DNA of 64,000 bases from Sulfurivirga caldicuralii (GTDB lineage Bacteria; Pseudomonadota; Gammaproteobacteria; Thiomicrospirales; Thiomicrospiraceae). The translations under genes were made by a program, and so were the position numbers. The stretch spans positions 496,001 through 560,000 of the forward strand of contig NZ_FSRE01000001.1 of NCBI RefSeq assembly GCF_900141795.1, in the 5' to 3' direction. How positions within the stretch are numbered: the stretch's first letter is position 1; every line of letters starts with the position of its first letter. This document shows positions 1 through 9,584 of the stretch, in pieces. The notes beneath the pieces are model-generated. The model was not told the origin of the DNA and did no database searches. It saw nothing but the letters and a program-made list of their open reading frames with translations.

Positions 1-482
1 TGTTCATGGAGTCGCTGGAGCGGGAAACCAATCCGCTGCAGGAAAACAATATTCGCCTGCGTATCATGGGTGAGCGCAGCGGCTTCTCCCCCGACCTGCA
101 GGCCGCGATCGAGCGCGCCGAGGCCGCAACGGCGAGTAACGATGGCATGATCCTTAATGTGGCGGCCAACTATGGGGGGCGGTGGGATATAGTTCAGGCG
201 GTGCAGCACTGGTGTCAGGACCATGATGGGGATGTCTCGGCGCTGACCCCGGAAGCGCTCACCCCTTATCTGGCCACCGGTGAGCTGCCCGAGCCGGATC
301 TGCTCATCCGTACCGGTGGCGAGCACCGCATCAGCAATTTCATGATCTGGCAGATGGCCTACACGGAGTTTTACTTTACTGATGTGCTGTGGCCGGATTT
401 TGATGAAGCGGAACTGAGCGCGGCTTTTGAAGACTTCGCGCAACGGCAGCGGCGCTTTGGACGTGTGATCGAATCATGCTGA
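1..482 (+). CDS. uppS: Undecaprenyl diphosphate synthase, C-terminal part (5' end outside window)
   Basis: Cis-prenyltransferase that condenses isopentenyl diphosphate with farnesyl diphosphate to make the C55 lipid carrier precursor for peptidoglycan and O-antigen. The reading frame is already open at the left edge, so the gene is 5' truncated by the window. The visible 158 residues carry the conserved family block DLLIRTGGEHRISNF and the following FTDVLWPDF, which bind the homoallylic substrate in the known family. Its stop overlaps the cdsA start by 7 nt, indicating translational coupling within the envelope operon. Confidence 0.95.
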   Translation, partial: FMESLERETNPLQENNIRLRIMGERSGFSPDLQAAIERAEAATASNDGMILNVAANYGGRWDIVQAVQHWCQDHDGDVSALTPEALTPYLATGELPEPDLLIRTGGEHRISNFMIWQMAYTEFYFTDVLWPDFDEAELSAAFEDFAQRQRRFGRVIESC

Positions 483-1291
483 AAACGCGCATTGTTTCCG
501 CCATCGTCATGATCGCTGTGCTGGCAGCTGTCCTTTTCTGGAGCAGTGCGCGCATCTGGCAATGGGCCACTGTCGCGCTGGTGCTGCTGGCAGCCTGGGA
601 GTGGGCACGCCTTGCCGGTCTGGTTAAGCCATGGACCCAGTGGAGCTATGCGCTGGTCATTGCAGCCATGACGGCATGGGGCATGCATCAGGATGTCAGC
701 GATGCACTGCCGCGCTGGCTGACGCTGCTGTGGCTGTTCGTCATTCCGTTCATTCTGTATCAGTACGCCCGTAGCGAAGGGCGTTGGCATTTCAAGTCGC
801 CACTGCCCTTGCTGCTGCTGGGGTTTGTCGTGCTGTTTCCCTTTGCCTGGGCCCTGTTTCATGCGTTGCTGCGTTTCGGCCCGGAGGTGGTGCTGTGGTG
901 GATGGTGCTGGTGTGGCTTGCTGACAGTGGCGCCTATTTTGCCGGCCGGGCGCTGGGGCGGCGCAAGCTGGCCCCTGCAATCAGCCCCGGCAAGACGTGG
1001 GAAGGTGTGATCGGTGGGGCGACTGCTGCCCTGCTGGGCGCGTGGCTGGGTGCCTGGTGGCTCGCGCAGAAAGGGGTCCCCGACTTTTTCAATGGCCCGT
1101 TTTTCTGGCTCGGCCTGATTGCGGCCTTTTCTGTGATTGGCGACCTGTTTGAGAGTGTCTTGAAGCGTTGGGCCGGCATGAAGGACAGCAGTCAGCTGAT
1201 CCCGGGGCACGGTGGTGTGCTGGACCGCATCGACAGCCTGCTGTTTGCGCTGCCGTGGATGTGGGTGGTGGCCATGGAGTCCGTGGCATGA
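476..1291 (+). CDS. cdsA: Phosphatidate cytidylyltransferase (CDP-diglyceride synthase)
   Basis: Makes CDP-diacylglycerol from CTP and phosphatidate, the entry point of phospholipid synthesis, in the inner membrane. The 271-residue product is a multi-pass membrane protein and ends with the CdsA signature region (GDLFESVLKR, then KDSSQLIPGHGGVLDRIDS). It overlaps uppS upstream and rseP downstream by 3 nt (ATGA). No dxr lies between cdsA and rseP, unlike the Pseudomonas order. At 1073-1091 the coding sequence contains a copy of the dispersed GGGGTCCCCGACTTTTTC repeat, read in frame as GVPDFFN in a loop between membrane segments just before the signature. The rest of the protein is intact, so I expect it to be functional. 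Confidence 0.95.
   Translation: MLKTRIVSAIVMIAVLAAVLFWSSARIWQWATVALVLLAAWEWARLAGLVKPWTQWSYALVIAAMTAWGMHQDVSDALPRWLTLLWLFVIPFILYQYARSEGRWHFKSPLPLLLLGFVVLFPFAWALFHALLRFGPEVVLWWMVLVWLADSGAYFAGRALGRRKLAPAISPGKTWEGVIGGATAALLGAWLGAWWLAQKGVPDFFNGPFFWLGLIAAFSVIGDLFESVLKRWAGMKDSSQLIPGHGGVLDRIDSLLFALPWMWVVAMESVA
1073..1091 (-). repeat. Dispersed 20-bp repeat, copy 1 (inside cdsA)
   Basis: The plus strand reads GGGGTCCCCGACTTTTTCA, the reverse complement of the unit GAAAAAGTCGGGGACCCC also found at 15069, 23258, 33901, 38257, 55557 and 55598. Here it is in frame in cdsA and codes GVPDFF. Orientation is given relative to the GAAAAAGTCGGGG form. Confidence 0.8.
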
Positions 1292-2631
1292 GTTTTCTGT
1301 ACAGCCTGCTGGGCTTTGTGGTCATGCTGGGCGTGCTGGTGTTTGTACACGAGTGGGGGCACTATATCGTCGGACGCCTGTTCAATGTGAAAGTGCTACG
1401 CTTTTCCATCGGTTTCGGTCCGATTATCTGGCGACGACAGCGGGGTGAAACGGAGTGGGCCATCAGCGCATTGCCCCTGGGCGGCTATGTGAGGTTTCTG
1501 GATGAGCGTGAAGGGCCTGTTCCCGTTGAGGAGCAGTCACGTGCATTCAATCGCCAGCCACCGTGGAAACGCATGCTGATCGTGTTTGCAGGACCGTTCA
1601 TCAACCTGCTGTTTGCCTGGCTGATATTCGCTCTGGTGTATGTGATTGGGTTCGACGTGGTGCGCCCCGTGGTCAAACAGCTCAATGATGCATCCTCGCA
1701 GTACTGGATTGTTGAGCAGGTGTCACAGCAGCCTGTATACAGCTGGGGCGACGTGCAGGTGAAATTGTTGGAAGCGCAGCAGGCGAACGCGCCAGAGGTT
1801 GATGTGTTGGCGAAAGGGTGGCCTCAGTCGCGAGAAGCCCTGTGGTCATGGTCGCTGCAGGGCTTTTCGCCGGATGTGGATATGGCCGTCTGGCTCAAGA
1901 CACAGGGGTTTGAATTGTCGGCACCCCCTCTGGCGCCTGTGGTAGGGCAGGTGCAGCCGGGCACACCTGCACAAGCTGCGAGTTTGCGTGCAGGGGATGT
2001 AATCCTGCAGGTCAATGAGACGCCCGTCAGAGCATGGTCGGATCTGGTTAAGGTGGTGCAGACACATCCCGGGGAGATCCTGACCCTATTGGTGCAGCGT
2101 GATGGCCAGGCGCTTGTTATTCCTGTTCAGGTAGGCAAGCGTGACGTCGGGGGTGTGCAAAAAGGCTTTCTTGGTGTGGCCTCTGACCTTAAGAAGGGAT
2201 TGCCGCCGGCTTTTCGAGCGCGTGTGCATCATGACCCTGTTGAAGCGCTTGTGCTTGGACTGGAACGTACTTGGACATTCATTCGCCTGACCGGGCACAT
2301 GGTGCTGCAGATGGCGACGGGACAGGCCAGTCTGCAGAACCTGTCTGGACCGGTTAGCATCGCGCAGTTTTCCGGTGAGGCGCTGCAAAGCGGCTGGGTG
2401 AACTTTCTCATGCTGATGGGGTTGTTAAGCCTGAGTCTGGGGCTGCTGAACCTGCTCCCGATTCCGCTGCTGGATGGCGGCCATCTTCTTTTTGATGCGT
2501 ATGAATTGCTAACCGGGCGACCGATAAGCGAAAATGCGCAGCTTGTGGGGCAAAAGATTGGCATGGCGCTGATTCTTTTGCTGACCTTTATTGCTTTAAC
2601 CAATGATCTGGTGCGTTTGCTGCATGATTAG
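1288..2631 (+). CDS. rseP: Site-2 zinc metalloprotease RseP
   Basis: Inner-membrane intramembrane protease that cleaves anti-sigma factor RseA after DegS, releasing sigma E, and clears remnant signal peptides. The 447-residue product has the zinc motif HEWGH at residues 21-25 in the first membrane helix, a periplasmic region with PDZ-type sequence (around GTPAQAASLRAGDVIL), and the second active-site motif LLPIPLLDGG near the C terminus. The ATG at 1288 overlaps the cdsA stop (ATGA). An upstream ATG in the same frame lies deep in cdsA and is unlikely. It sits directly before bamA, which it overlaps by 8 nt, matching its role in outer-membrane stress control. Confidence 0.96.
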   Translation: MSFLYSLLGFVVMLGVLVFVHEWGHYIVGRLFNVKVLRFSIGFGPIIWRRQRGETEWAISALPLGGYVRFLDEREGPVPVEEQSRAFNRQPPWKRMLIVFAGPFINLLFAWLIFALVYVIGFDVVRPVVKQLNDASSQYWIVEQVSQQPVYSWGDVQVKLLEAQQANAPEVDVLAKGWPQSREALWSWSLQGFSPDVDMAVWLKTQGFELSAPPLAPVVGQVQPGTPAQAASLRAGDVILQVNETPVRAWSDLVKVVQTHPGEILTLLVQRDGQALVIPVQVGKRDVGGVQKGFLGVASDLKKGLPPAFRARVHHDPVEALVLGLERTWTFIRLTGHMVLQMATGQASLQNLSGPVSIAQFSGEALQSGWVNFLMLMGLLSLSLGLLNLLPIPLLDGGHLLFDAYELLTGRPISENAQLVGQKIGMALILLLTFIALTNDLVRLLHD

Positions 2632-4894
2632 AAAATCGACATTTCTGGCTTTCCTGACTCTGATACTCATAAGCTGGCAGGCATGGGCGGGCTTTGCGCC
2701 TTTCAAGGCGGAAACCATCCGGATCGTTGGCAATGAGCGCATCGGCACCGAAACCATTCGCAGTTATCTGCCGGTGGAGCCTGGCCAAAGCATAACGGCC
2801 GAGCAGGCGCAAATCATTCTGCGCGCACTGTATGGCACCGGCTTTTTCAAAACCGCCGCGTTGTTCCGTGAGGGGAACACCCTGATCGTCAAGGTGGTGG
2901 AGCGTCCCACCATTGCGGATATCACCATTACGGGCAACAGCCTTATCAGCACCGAAGATCTGCAGAAAGCCCTGGAGACACTCGGCATCAAGAAGGGGCG
3001 TATCTATGATGTTCTGCAGCTGGATCGGGTGGCGCTGGATTTGAAACAACGCTATCAGAATCGCGGTTATTACGATGCCAAGATTGAGATCAAGACGGAA
3101 ACCCTGCCGCGCAATCGCGTAAATATCGTGCTAGCGATCCACGAGGGCAAGCCGGCCACCATCGGGCGGATCACCTTTACAGGCAACCAGGCGTTCGACG
3201 ACAAAATGCTGCTGCGTCTGCTCTCTATTGCGCCTGGGGAGCAGTATGCCCGTGATCAGCTGCTGGGCGATCTGGACAAGGTGCAGCAGTTCTACATGAA
3301 CAAGGGCTATGCTGAGTTTCGCATCAATTCTTCCCAGGTGCGGCTGGCACCGGACCGCAAGAAGGTGTACGTTACTGTTAACCTGCACGAAGGGCCGGTG
3401 TATCACATCGGTGAGGTCAAGCTGGTCGGTGATCTCCAGCTCCCGCGCGAGGAGCTGGAGAAACTGATTCAGATCAAGACAGACCAGCGCTTCTCACGGC
3501 AGGCGATTGTGGATAGCGTTGAAGCATTGCGTGAGAAATATGGCGAGCATGCTTATGCCAATGCCCGTATTGCACCGATACCTGATCTGAAACCGCAACA
3601 ACGCATTGCCAATATCACCTTCCAGGTGGCCGCCGGCAGCCGGGTGTATGTGCGTCGCATTATTATGGAAGGCAACACACGTACGCGCGATCATGTCATT
3701 CGTCGCGAGCTGCGTCAGCTTGAGTCAGCTCCTTTCTCGCAGAGTGCATTGAAGCTCTCTAAGCACCGGCTGGAAAAGCTGGGCTTTTTCAAGTCCGTAC
3801 AGATTACGCCGCAGTCGGTGTCCAGGGATATGGTTGACCTGCATGTGAAAGTGGAAGAGCAGCCGACCGGCTCCTTTACGGCCGCGGTAGGCTACTCGCA
3901 GCTGGATGGTGCCAGTTTCTCCCTCGGCGTGACGGAACGAAACATTCTTGGCAGCGGTAATGCCGCTAATATCAAGGCCAGCCTCAGTTCATCCACCAAG
4001 AGTGTGGACCTGAGTTTGGTGAACCCCTATTTCACCCCCAATGGGGTCAGCCTCGGTGTTGGCCTGTTCTGGAACGAGATCGATGCCGATCAGCTGGATA
4101 TCGCCAACTATACCGTGAACACCCTGGGCGGCAATATTTTCAGCAGTATCCCCTTGAGCGAAGAGTCCAGTTTTACCTATGGCTTCAAGATCAAGCGTGA
4201 CAGCCTTGTTTGTGGCAGCACGTTCAATGAGTGCAACACCTACGTCGCTCAGCACGGTGACAGCTTCAATGTGCCGCTGGTGAACGTGGGCTGGAACTAC
4301 AATTCCACCAATGCGTTTTACTTCCCCACGGACGGGTATCGTCTCAACCTCTCTGGCGAAGCGGTGGTCCCTGCAGGCACGTCCATCGGCTTTGTGAAGC
4401 TGTATGCATCGGCCAAGCGTTTTGTTCCGCTGACGAAAGCCTTTACTTTCAAGGCTGCCTTGAATACGGCGTATGGTACTGGCTATGGTGATGTGAACGA
4501 CCTGCCCTTCTATGAGCGCTTCTTTGCCGGCGGTATTCGTTCCGTGCGCGGCTACGAGCCCAACAGCCTGGGTGAGCACTATGACTTCAATACCGATGGA
4601 ACCGACGTGGCAAAAGGGGGTGACTTCAAGCTGACCGGCACGCTGGCGCTGATTTCACCGTTCCCCTTTATCGAGGATTCCAGCAACCTGCGGGTAAGTC
4701 TGTTCTATGATTTCGGCAATGTCTACAAGGACTTCAGCCACTTCAAGGCAGAAGAGCTGCGTGACTCGGTTGGTTTCATGATTAACTGGATCACACCGGT
4801 TGGACCATTGGCGCTTTCATTTGCCAACCCTATTCATTACAGTGATAATGACAAACTTCAACAATTCCAATTCAGCCTGGGGATGCCTTTCTGA
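2624..4894 (+). CDS. bamA: Outer membrane protein assembly factor BamA
   Basis: Omp85 family core of the BAM complex that folds and inserts beta-barrel proteins into the outer membrane. The 756-residue product starts with a signal peptide (MIRKSTFLAFLTLILISWQA, cleavage near AWA-GF). POTRA repeats follow from about residue 22 to 420 and then a beta-barrel. The barrel holds the lid motif as VRGY (GGIRSVRGYEPNSLG; VRGF in E. coli), and the chain ends in Phe as outer-membrane barrels do. The ATG at 2624 was chosen because it opens the signal peptide and overlaps the rseP stop. An earlier in-frame ATG at 2603 would add seven residues before it. Confidence 0.97.
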   Translation: MIRKSTFLAFLTLILISWQAWAGFAPFKAETIRIVGNERIGTETIRSYLPVEPGQSITAEQAQIILRALYGTGFFKTAALFREGNTLIVKVVERPTIADITITGNSLISTEDLQKALETLGIKKGRIYDVLQLDRVALDLKQRYQNRGYYDAKIEIKTETLPRNRVNIVLAIHEGKPATIGRITFTGNQAFDDKMLLRLLSIAPGEQYARDQLLGDLDKVQQFYMNKGYAEFRINSSQVRLAPDRKKVYVTVNLHEGPVYHIGEVKLVGDLQLPREELEKLIQIKTDQRFSRQAIVDSVEALREKYGEHAYANARIAPIPDLKPQQRIANITFQVAAGSRVYVRRIIMEGNTRTRDHVIRRELRQLESAPFSQSALKLSKHRLEKLGFFKSVQITPQSVSRDMVDLHVKVEEQPTGSFTAAVGYSQLDGASFSLGVTERNILGSGNAANIKASLSSSTKSVDLSLVNPYFTPNGVSLGVGLFWNEIDADQLDIANYTVNTLGGNIFSSIPLSEESSFTYGFKIKRDSLVCGSTFNECNTYVAQHGDSFNVPLVNVGWNYNSTNAFYFPTDGYRLNLSGEAVVPAGTSIGFVKLYASAKRFVPLTKAFTFKAALNTAYGTGYGDVNDLPFYERFFAGGIRSVRGYEPNSLGEHYDFNTDGTDVAKGGDFKLTGTLALISPFPFIEDSSNLRVSLFYDFGNVYKDFSHFKAEELRDSVGFMINWITPVGPLALSFANPIHYSDNDKLQQFQFSLGMPF

Positions 4895-4895
4895 T

Positions 4896-5432
4896 ATGCG
4901 CACACCATTTTTTGCTTTTTTATTTGCCATTTGCTTCATGACCGTTCCTGTTGCCTGGGCCGAGCCCCCGGCCAAGCTGGGTGTGGTCAATGTCAGCCTG
5001 CTGATCGAGCAGGCGCCTCAGGCCAAGGCTGCCAGCAAGAAACTGGAGCAGGAGTTCGCCCCCCAGCAGAAAGAGCTGGAAAAGCTGGCGAAAAAGCTGG
5101 ATGGTCTGCAGAAGGATTACGCCAAGAACAAGCTGGCCATGAGTGCAACCCAGCGTACCGCCAAGGAGCGTGAAATTGCCTTGCTGACCCGTGAAATCCA
5201 GCGACGTCGCAGTGACATCCAGGAGCTGGTCAATCTGCGTCGCAATGAAGAGCTGAGCAAGTTGCAGGCGCTGATCAATCAGGCCATCCGGGAGATCGGC
5301 GAAAGCCAGAAGTATGACCTGATTCTCTACGACGGCATCGCTTTCAGCAGCAAGCGGATTGATATTACGCCGCAAGTTCTTCAGTATCTTCAGAAGCGCT
5401 ACAAGCAACAGAAAGCTGCCTTTAACCGATAA
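4896..5432 (+). CDS. skp: Periplasmic chaperone Skp/OmpH
   Basis: Trimeric periplasmic chaperone that carries unfolded outer-membrane proteins to BAM. The 178-residue product begins with a signal peptide (MRTPFFAFLFAICFMTVPVAWA). The mature protein starts KLGVVNVSLLIEQAP, typical of OmpH-like proteins, and continues as a long charged coiled coil (about residues 45-130) that would form the tentacle arms. The start at 4896 lies 1 nt after the bamA stop. An upstream in-frame ATG inside bamA would spoil the signal peptide. The position between bamA and lpxD is the usual one. Confidence 0.94.
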   Translation: MRTPFFAFLFAICFMTVPVAWAEPPAKLGVVNVSLLIEQAPQAKAASKKLEQEFAPQQKELEKLAKKLDGLQKDYAKNKLAMSATQRTAKEREIALLTREIQRRRSDIQELVNLRRNEELSKLQALINQAIREIGESQKYDLILYDGIAFSSKRIDITPQVLQYLQKRYKQQKAAFNR

Positions 5433-5446
5433 TAAAGGACGAATCC

Positions 5447-6502
5447 GTGCACCTTTCCGAGCTGTGCGCCTTCCTGAAAGAGCGCGATGTCAGGGTTGAT
5501 GCCTGTCCGGAAGTGGACAGGGTTATTAGCCATGTCGCTCCTTTGGCGAGTGCTGATGCAGAGGCGGTCAGTTTTCTGGCCAATGACAAATACCTGACTC
5601 AACTTAAAGCCACGCGTGCCGGTGCAGTGCTGGTCAAATCGGTCCATGCAGAGGATGTGCCGAGCGGTACCGCGGCGATTGTGGTGGATGATCCGTACTA
5701 CGCCTATGCGCTGGTCGCAGAGAAGCTGTCCCCGCCAGCGCCAGTGCAAGCAGGTATTCATCCCACAGCGCAGGTTGATCCCTCTGCGACACTGGGCGAG
5801 GCGGTCAGTATCGGGCCCTATGTGGTCGTTGGTCCCAACGCGCGCATTGGAGATCACGTGATCATTGAGGCGCACTGTGTTATTGACCAAGGGGTTGTCC
5901 TGCAGGAAGGTGTGCGGCTCGAACCCCATGTGGTCATCCATCACGACTGTGAAGTGGGCGCCAACACGCGCATCAAATCCGGTGCAGTGATCGGGGGCGA
6001 TGGCTTTGGGTTTGCGCCGCACAAGGGGCGCTGGCAGCCGGTGCCGCAACTGGGTCGTGTTGTCATCGGCGCGCGCTGCTCCATTGGCAGTCAGGTAACC
6101 ATTGACCGCGGCGCACTGGATGATACCGTCGTGGGGGACGATGTCATCATTGACAACCAGGTGCATCTCGCCCATAACGTCAAGGTGGGTGATGGCACGG
6201 CGATCGTGGCCCAGGTGGGCGTATCCGGCAGCACTGAAATCGGGCGTCACTGCATTCTCGCGGGGCAGGTGGGTACTGCAGGCCATCTGCGCATTACCGA
6301 CGGCGTTCAGATCATGGCGCGCGGTGGGGTCACCACCGATGTTACCGAGCCGGGCAGTTATGCCGGCTTTCCGCTGCAGCCGCAAAAGGAGTGGCAGAAA
6401 ACCATGGTCTATACCCGCAGTCTGCCCAAGCTCCATCAGGAACTGAAAGCGCTTAAAAAGCGTCTGGCTCAACTGGAATCTCAGCTGAATTCGTCCGAAT
6501 GA
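5447..6502 (+). CDS. lpxD: UDP-3-O-(3-hydroxyacyl)glucosamine N-acyltransferase LpxD
   Basis: Third step of lipid A synthesis: transfers a 3-hydroxyacyl chain from ACP to the 2-amino group of UDP-3-O-acyl-glucosamine. The 351-residue protein has a small N-terminal uridine-binding domain (about 1-100), a left-handed beta helix of hexapeptide repeats (about 100-310) with the conserved DRGALDDT...IDNQVHLAHNV block including the catalytic His, and a C-terminal helix. The start is GTG at 5447, with AAAGGAC 7 nt upstream as ribosome binding site. It is followed by fabZ, which competes for the same 3-hydroxyacyl-ACP pool. Confidence 0.96.
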   Translation: MHLSELCAFLKERDVRVDACPEVDRVISHVAPLASADAEAVSFLANDKYLTQLKATRAGAVLVKSVHAEDVPSGTAAIVVDDPYYAYALVAEKLSPPAPVQAGIHPTAQVDPSATLGEAVSIGPYVVVGPNARIGDHVIIEAHCVIDQGVVLQEGVRLEPHVVIHHDCEVGANTRIKSGAVIGGDGFGFAPHKGRWQPVPQLGRVVIGARCSIGSQVTIDRGALDDTVVGDDVIIDNQVHLAHNVKVGDGTAIVAQVGVSGSTEIGRHCILAGQVGTAGHLRITDGVQIMARGGVTTDVTEPGSYAGFPLQPQKEWQKTMVYTRSLPKLHQELKALKKRLAQLESQLNSSE

Positions 6503-6535
6503 CGGGTTCGTAATACTTGATCAAGGACTGTTTAA

Positions 6536-6979
6536 ATGAGCACCATGCTGATTACCGACATTTTCGACTATCTGCCGCACCGTTATCCTTTTCTGCTCGT
6601 GGACCGTGTGGTGGAGTGCGTCGAAGGAGACTACCTCAAGGCCTACAAGAACATCAGCTTTAACGAACCCCAGTTTACCGGTCATTTCCCCAAGCACCCC
6701 ATCATGCCGGGCGTGATGATCATCGAGGCGATGGCACAATGCACCGGCATTCTGGCATTTCGCACCCAGGGCGTTAAGCCGGATGGCAGCTCCATGTATT
6801 ATCTCGCGGCGGTGGACAACTGTCGTTTCCGTCAGCCGGCCATCCCAGGCGACCGCCTCGATTTCGAGGTCAAGACTGTCAGCAACAAGCGCGGCATCTG
6901 GAAGTTCGAGTGCAAGACCGAAGTGGACGGCAAGGTCATCGCCAGTGCCGATCTGCTCTGTGCCGAGCGCAAGGTGTGA
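6536..6979 (+). CDS. fabZ: 3-hydroxyacyl-[ACP] dehydratase FabZ
   Basis: Hot-dog fold dehydratase of type II fatty acid synthesis that converts 3-hydroxyacyl-ACP to trans-2-enoyl-ACP. The 147-residue product has the signature [22 protein letters not shown] with catalytic His and Glu, and the N-terminal [13 protein letters not shown] motif. Length and placement between lpxD and lpxA are standard. It balances acyl supply between membrane lipids and lipid A. Confidence 0.97.
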   Translation: MSTMLITDIFDYLPHRYPFLLVDRVVECVEGDYLKAYKNISFNEPQFTGHFPKHPIMPGVMIIEAMAQCTGILAFRTQGVKPDGSSMYYLAAVDNCRFRQPAIPGDRLDFEVKTVSNKRGIWKFECKTEVDGKVIASADLLCAERKV

Positions 6980-6988
6980 GGGAACGGC

Positions 6989-7765
6989 ATGGCGCTGATT
7001 CATCCCACAGCCCTGATTGACCCCAAGGCGCAGCTGGATGAGGGCGTGCGTGTCGGCCCCTACAGCATCATCAATGGTGATGTGCACATTGGCGCCGGCA
7101 CCATCGTAGGGCCCCATGTGGTCATTCAGGGGCCGACGCGCATCGGCGAAGACAACCACTTCTATCAGTTCGGCTCCATTGGCGCCGCCCCCCAGGATAA
7201 GAAATACCATGGCGAGCCGACCCGGTTGGTGATCGGCAATGGCAACACCTTTCGCGAAAATGTGACGCTCAATCGCGGCACGGTGCAGGATCGTGGCGAA
7301 ACCACCATTGGCGATGACAACTGGATCATGGCGGGCGTGCACATTGCCCACGACTGCGTTGTCGGCAACCACACCATTTTTGCCAACGCCTCGGCGCTGG
7401 CCGGTCACGTGGAAGTGCATGACTGGGCCATTCTCGGCGGCTATACGCTGGTACACCAGTTCTGCCGTATCGGCGCGCACAGTTTCTGCGGCATGGGCAG
7501 TGTCATCAATCAGGATGTGCCTGACTTTGTCGTCGTCTCCGGCAACCTGGCCGAGCCGCGCGGTATCAACACGGAAGGACTGAAGCGCCGCGGTTTCACA
7601 CGTGAGCAGATGGCGATTATCAAGAAGGCCTACCGTATTCTCTATCGTACCGGCAATCGGCTGGAACAGGCCCTGGAAGAGATCGAGCTGATCAATGACG
7701 CTCAGGGAACGCTGGATTCCCTGATCGCCTTCCTTAAAAACTCCAGGCGGGGTATCGTGCGCTAG
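6989..7765 (+). CDS. lpxA: Acyl-ACP-UDP-N-acetylglucosamine O-acyltransferase LpxA
   Basis: First step of lipid A synthesis: 3-O-acylation of UDP-GlcNAc from 3-hydroxyacyl-ACP. The 258-residue product is a hexapeptide-repeat left-handed beta helix with the typical QFGSIGAAPQDKKYHGEPT loop and the catalytic His in GVHIAHDC. A C-terminal helical bundle follows. It starts 9 nt after fabZ and lpxB begins 2 nt after its stop, so the genes are cotranscribed. Confidence 0.97.
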   Translation: MALIHPTALIDPKAQLDEGVRVGPYSIINGDVHIGAGTIVGPHVVIQGPTRIGEDNHFYQFGSIGAAPQDKKYHGEPTRLVIGNGNTFRENVTLNRGTVQDRGETTIGDDNWIMAGVHIAHDCVVGNHTIFANASALAGHVEVHDWAILGGYTLVHQFCRIGAHSFCGMGSVINQDVPDFVVVSGNLAEPRGINTEGLKRRGFTREQMAIIKKAYRILYRTGNRLEQALEEIELINDAQGTLDSLIAFLKNSRRGIVR

Positions 7766-7767
7766 CC

Positions 7768-8910
7768 ATGGCTGCACCGCTGCAGATTGCATTGGTTGCC
7801 GGCGAGCCGTCCGGCGATGCACTGGGCGCGGATCTGATTCAGGCCTTGAAACAGCACTATCCTCAGGCACAGTTTGTCGGCATTGGCGGGCCAGGCATGC
7901 AGGCTGCCGGTCTGCAAAGCTGGTATCCGATGGAAACCCTTTCCGTCATGGGGTTTTGGGACGTGCTCAAGCGCCTGCCTGAACTGCTTTCCCTGCGTGC
8001 TCAACTGAGCAAACGGCTCAAGCGCACGCCACCCCATCTGTTCATTGGCATCGACGCCCCCGATTTCAATTTTGCCGTGGAGCGGGCGCTCAAGGCGGCA
8101 GGTGTGCCCGCCATTCACTATGTGGGGCCGTCCGTATGGGCGTGGCGTGAGAAGCGGCTGGAGAAAATTCGCCACTGGGTTGATGGTGTACTGCTGCTGT
8201 TTCCCTTTGAGCCACCCCTTTACGAAAAATACTCTATCCCGGCGGCCTTTGTGGGGCATCCACTGGCTTGGAAAATCCCGTTGCAGCCGGATCGAGTCGC
8301 GGCCCGACGCACCCTGGGTGTTCCTGAGCAGATGTCGCTGACAGCCCTTTTGCCGGGGTCCCGCATGGGCGAGATCACCCGTATCTGGCCCGAGTATCTG
8401 CGCACCGTGCGGTTGCTGGTGGAACTGTATCCCGACATGCAATTTATCGTGCCAACCGTGCATGCGCGTGCCCATGCTTACCTATCCGAAACGCTTCACA
8501 ACGAAAAGCTGCCGATTGAATTGGTGCGAGGACAGGCAAGCACTGTGTTGCAGGCCGCTGATCAGGCCCTGGTCTTTTCCGGCACGGCCACCCTGGAAGC
8601 AGCATTGTGCAAATGCCCCATGGTGATTACTGGCAAGGTGCACCCGGTGACCTATTGGCTGGCGAAAAGACTTGTCAAAACCCCCTGGGTGGGGCTGCCC
8701 AATGTACTGGCAGGGCGAGAAGTTGTGCCCGAGTTGCTGCAGGATGCGGCGCGGGCGGAACGACTTGCGCCGGAGCTGGGCAGGCTGGTGGTGGATGAGC
8801 TGCTGCGTAGGAAACAGCTGGATGCGTTTGCGCACATGCATCAGCAGTTGCGGCAGCCGGCCGGCGAGCGGGCCGTTGAGGCGATGCAGCAGTGGGGCGT
8901 GCTGCCATGA
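7768..8910 (+). CDS. lpxB: Lipid A disaccharide synthase LpxB
   Basis: GT19 glycosyltransferase joining UDP-2,3-diacylglucosamine and lipid X into the lipid A disaccharide at the inner face of the inner membrane. The 380-residue product carries the family motifs VAGEPSGD at the N terminus, [20 protein letters not shown] and LPGSRMGEI. The stop overlaps the rnhB start (ATGA). Nothing unusual is seen. Confidence 0.97.
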   Translation: MAAPLQIALVAGEPSGDALGADLIQALKQHYPQAQFVGIGGPGMQAAGLQSWYPMETLSVMGFWDVLKRLPELLSLRAQLSKRLKRTPPHLFIGIDAPDFNFAVERALKAAGVPAIHYVGPSVWAWREKRLEKIRHWVDGVLLLFPFEPPLYEKYSIPAAFVGHPLAWKIPLQPDRVAARRTLGVPEQMSLTALLPGSRMGEITRIWPEYLRTVRLLVELYPDMQFIVPTVHARAHAYLSETLHNEKLPIELVRGQASTVLQAADQALVFSGTATLEAALCKCPMVITGKVHPVTYWLAKRLVKTPWVGLPNVLAGREVVPELLQDAARAERLAPELGRLVVDELLRRKQLDAFAHMHQQLRQPAGERAVEAMQQWGVLP

Positions 8911-9536
8911 GGCAGTATCCGCAACAGGCTGATCTGTTTGCCAGTCTTCACTCCCAGGAAGATCATGCACTGCAGGCAGGCGTGGATGAAGTGGGGCGGG
9001 GCCCGCTGGTCGGCAATGTGGTCGCTGCAGCCGTGATCCTGCCCTCAGACTGTACGCTTCCTCTGAATGACTCCAAAAAGCTCAGTGCCGCCAAGCGCGA
9101 AGCGCTGGCGCAAGCCATCCGTTCGCAGGCGGTCGCCTGGAGCATTGGCGAGGCAAGCCCTGCGCAGATTGATGCACTCAATATTCTGCAGGCGACTCTG
9201 CTGGCCATGCGGCGCGCCGTCGCTGGTCTCAAGGTGACGCCCGGCCATATCTGGGTGGATGGCAATCGTTGCCCGGAACCCTTGCCTGCCCCCTGTACTG
9301 CTGTGGTCAAGGGGGACGGCAAGGTGGCCTGCATCAGTGCAGCCTCGATTCTGGCCAAGGTGTATCGGGATGAACAGATGGCGGCGTTGCACGCACGTTA
9401 TCCTCAGTACGGCTTTGACCGCCACAAGGGGTATCCGACGCCGGCCCACTTAGAGGCTCTGAAGCAACATGGTGTCATTGAGGGGGTGTATCGAACCAGT
9501 TTTGCCCCGGTGCGGCGCCTGCTTGACGGACAATAA
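8907..9536 (+). CDS. rnhB: Ribonuclease HII
   Basis: Removes RNA from RNA-DNA hybrids and single misincorporated ribonucleotides. The 209-residue product has the metal-binding block [21 protein letters not shown] ([10 protein letters not shown] is usual, so one residue differs), a later conserved Asp in HIWVDGN, and the [11 protein letters not shown] stretch. The ATG at 8907 overlaps the lpxB stop and is preferred over one 15 nt upstream. It is the last gene of the envelope operon. An intrinsic terminator follows immediately, and the dnaE-accA pair found here in Pseudomonas is absent. Confidence 0.95.
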   Translation: MRQYPQQADLFASLHSQEDHALQAGVDEVGRGPLVGNVVAAAVILPSDCTLPLNDSKKLSAAKREALAQAIRSQAVAWSIGEASPAQIDALNILQATLLAMRRAVAGLKVTPGHIWVDGNRCPEPLPAPCTAVVKGDGKVACISAASILAKVYRDEQMAALHARYPQYGFDRHKGYPTPAHLEALKQHGVIEGVYRTSFAPVRRLLDGQ

Positions 9537-9565
9537 AAAAGCCCGCTCAACGAGCGGGCTTTTTG
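9535..9565. terminator. Bidirectional intrinsic terminator between rnhB and rpmJ
   Basis: Perfect 8-bp stem GCCCGCTC/GAGCGGGC (9541-9548 and 9552-9559) with loop AAC, flanked by six A on the left and five T on the right. It can end transcripts from both converging genes. Confidence 0.92.
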
Positions 9566-9584
9566 ACACGGAAGCAATCAGAAA

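Noticed and set aside
371-1210. Antisense frame in cdsA
   Set aside because: Composition is typical of a shadow in GC-rich DNA; cdsA on the plus strand has clear family motifs.
1280-1300. Loss of dxr between cdsA and rseP as a finding
   Set aside because: In E. coli dxr lies before uppS, which would be outside this window, so absence here proves nothing.
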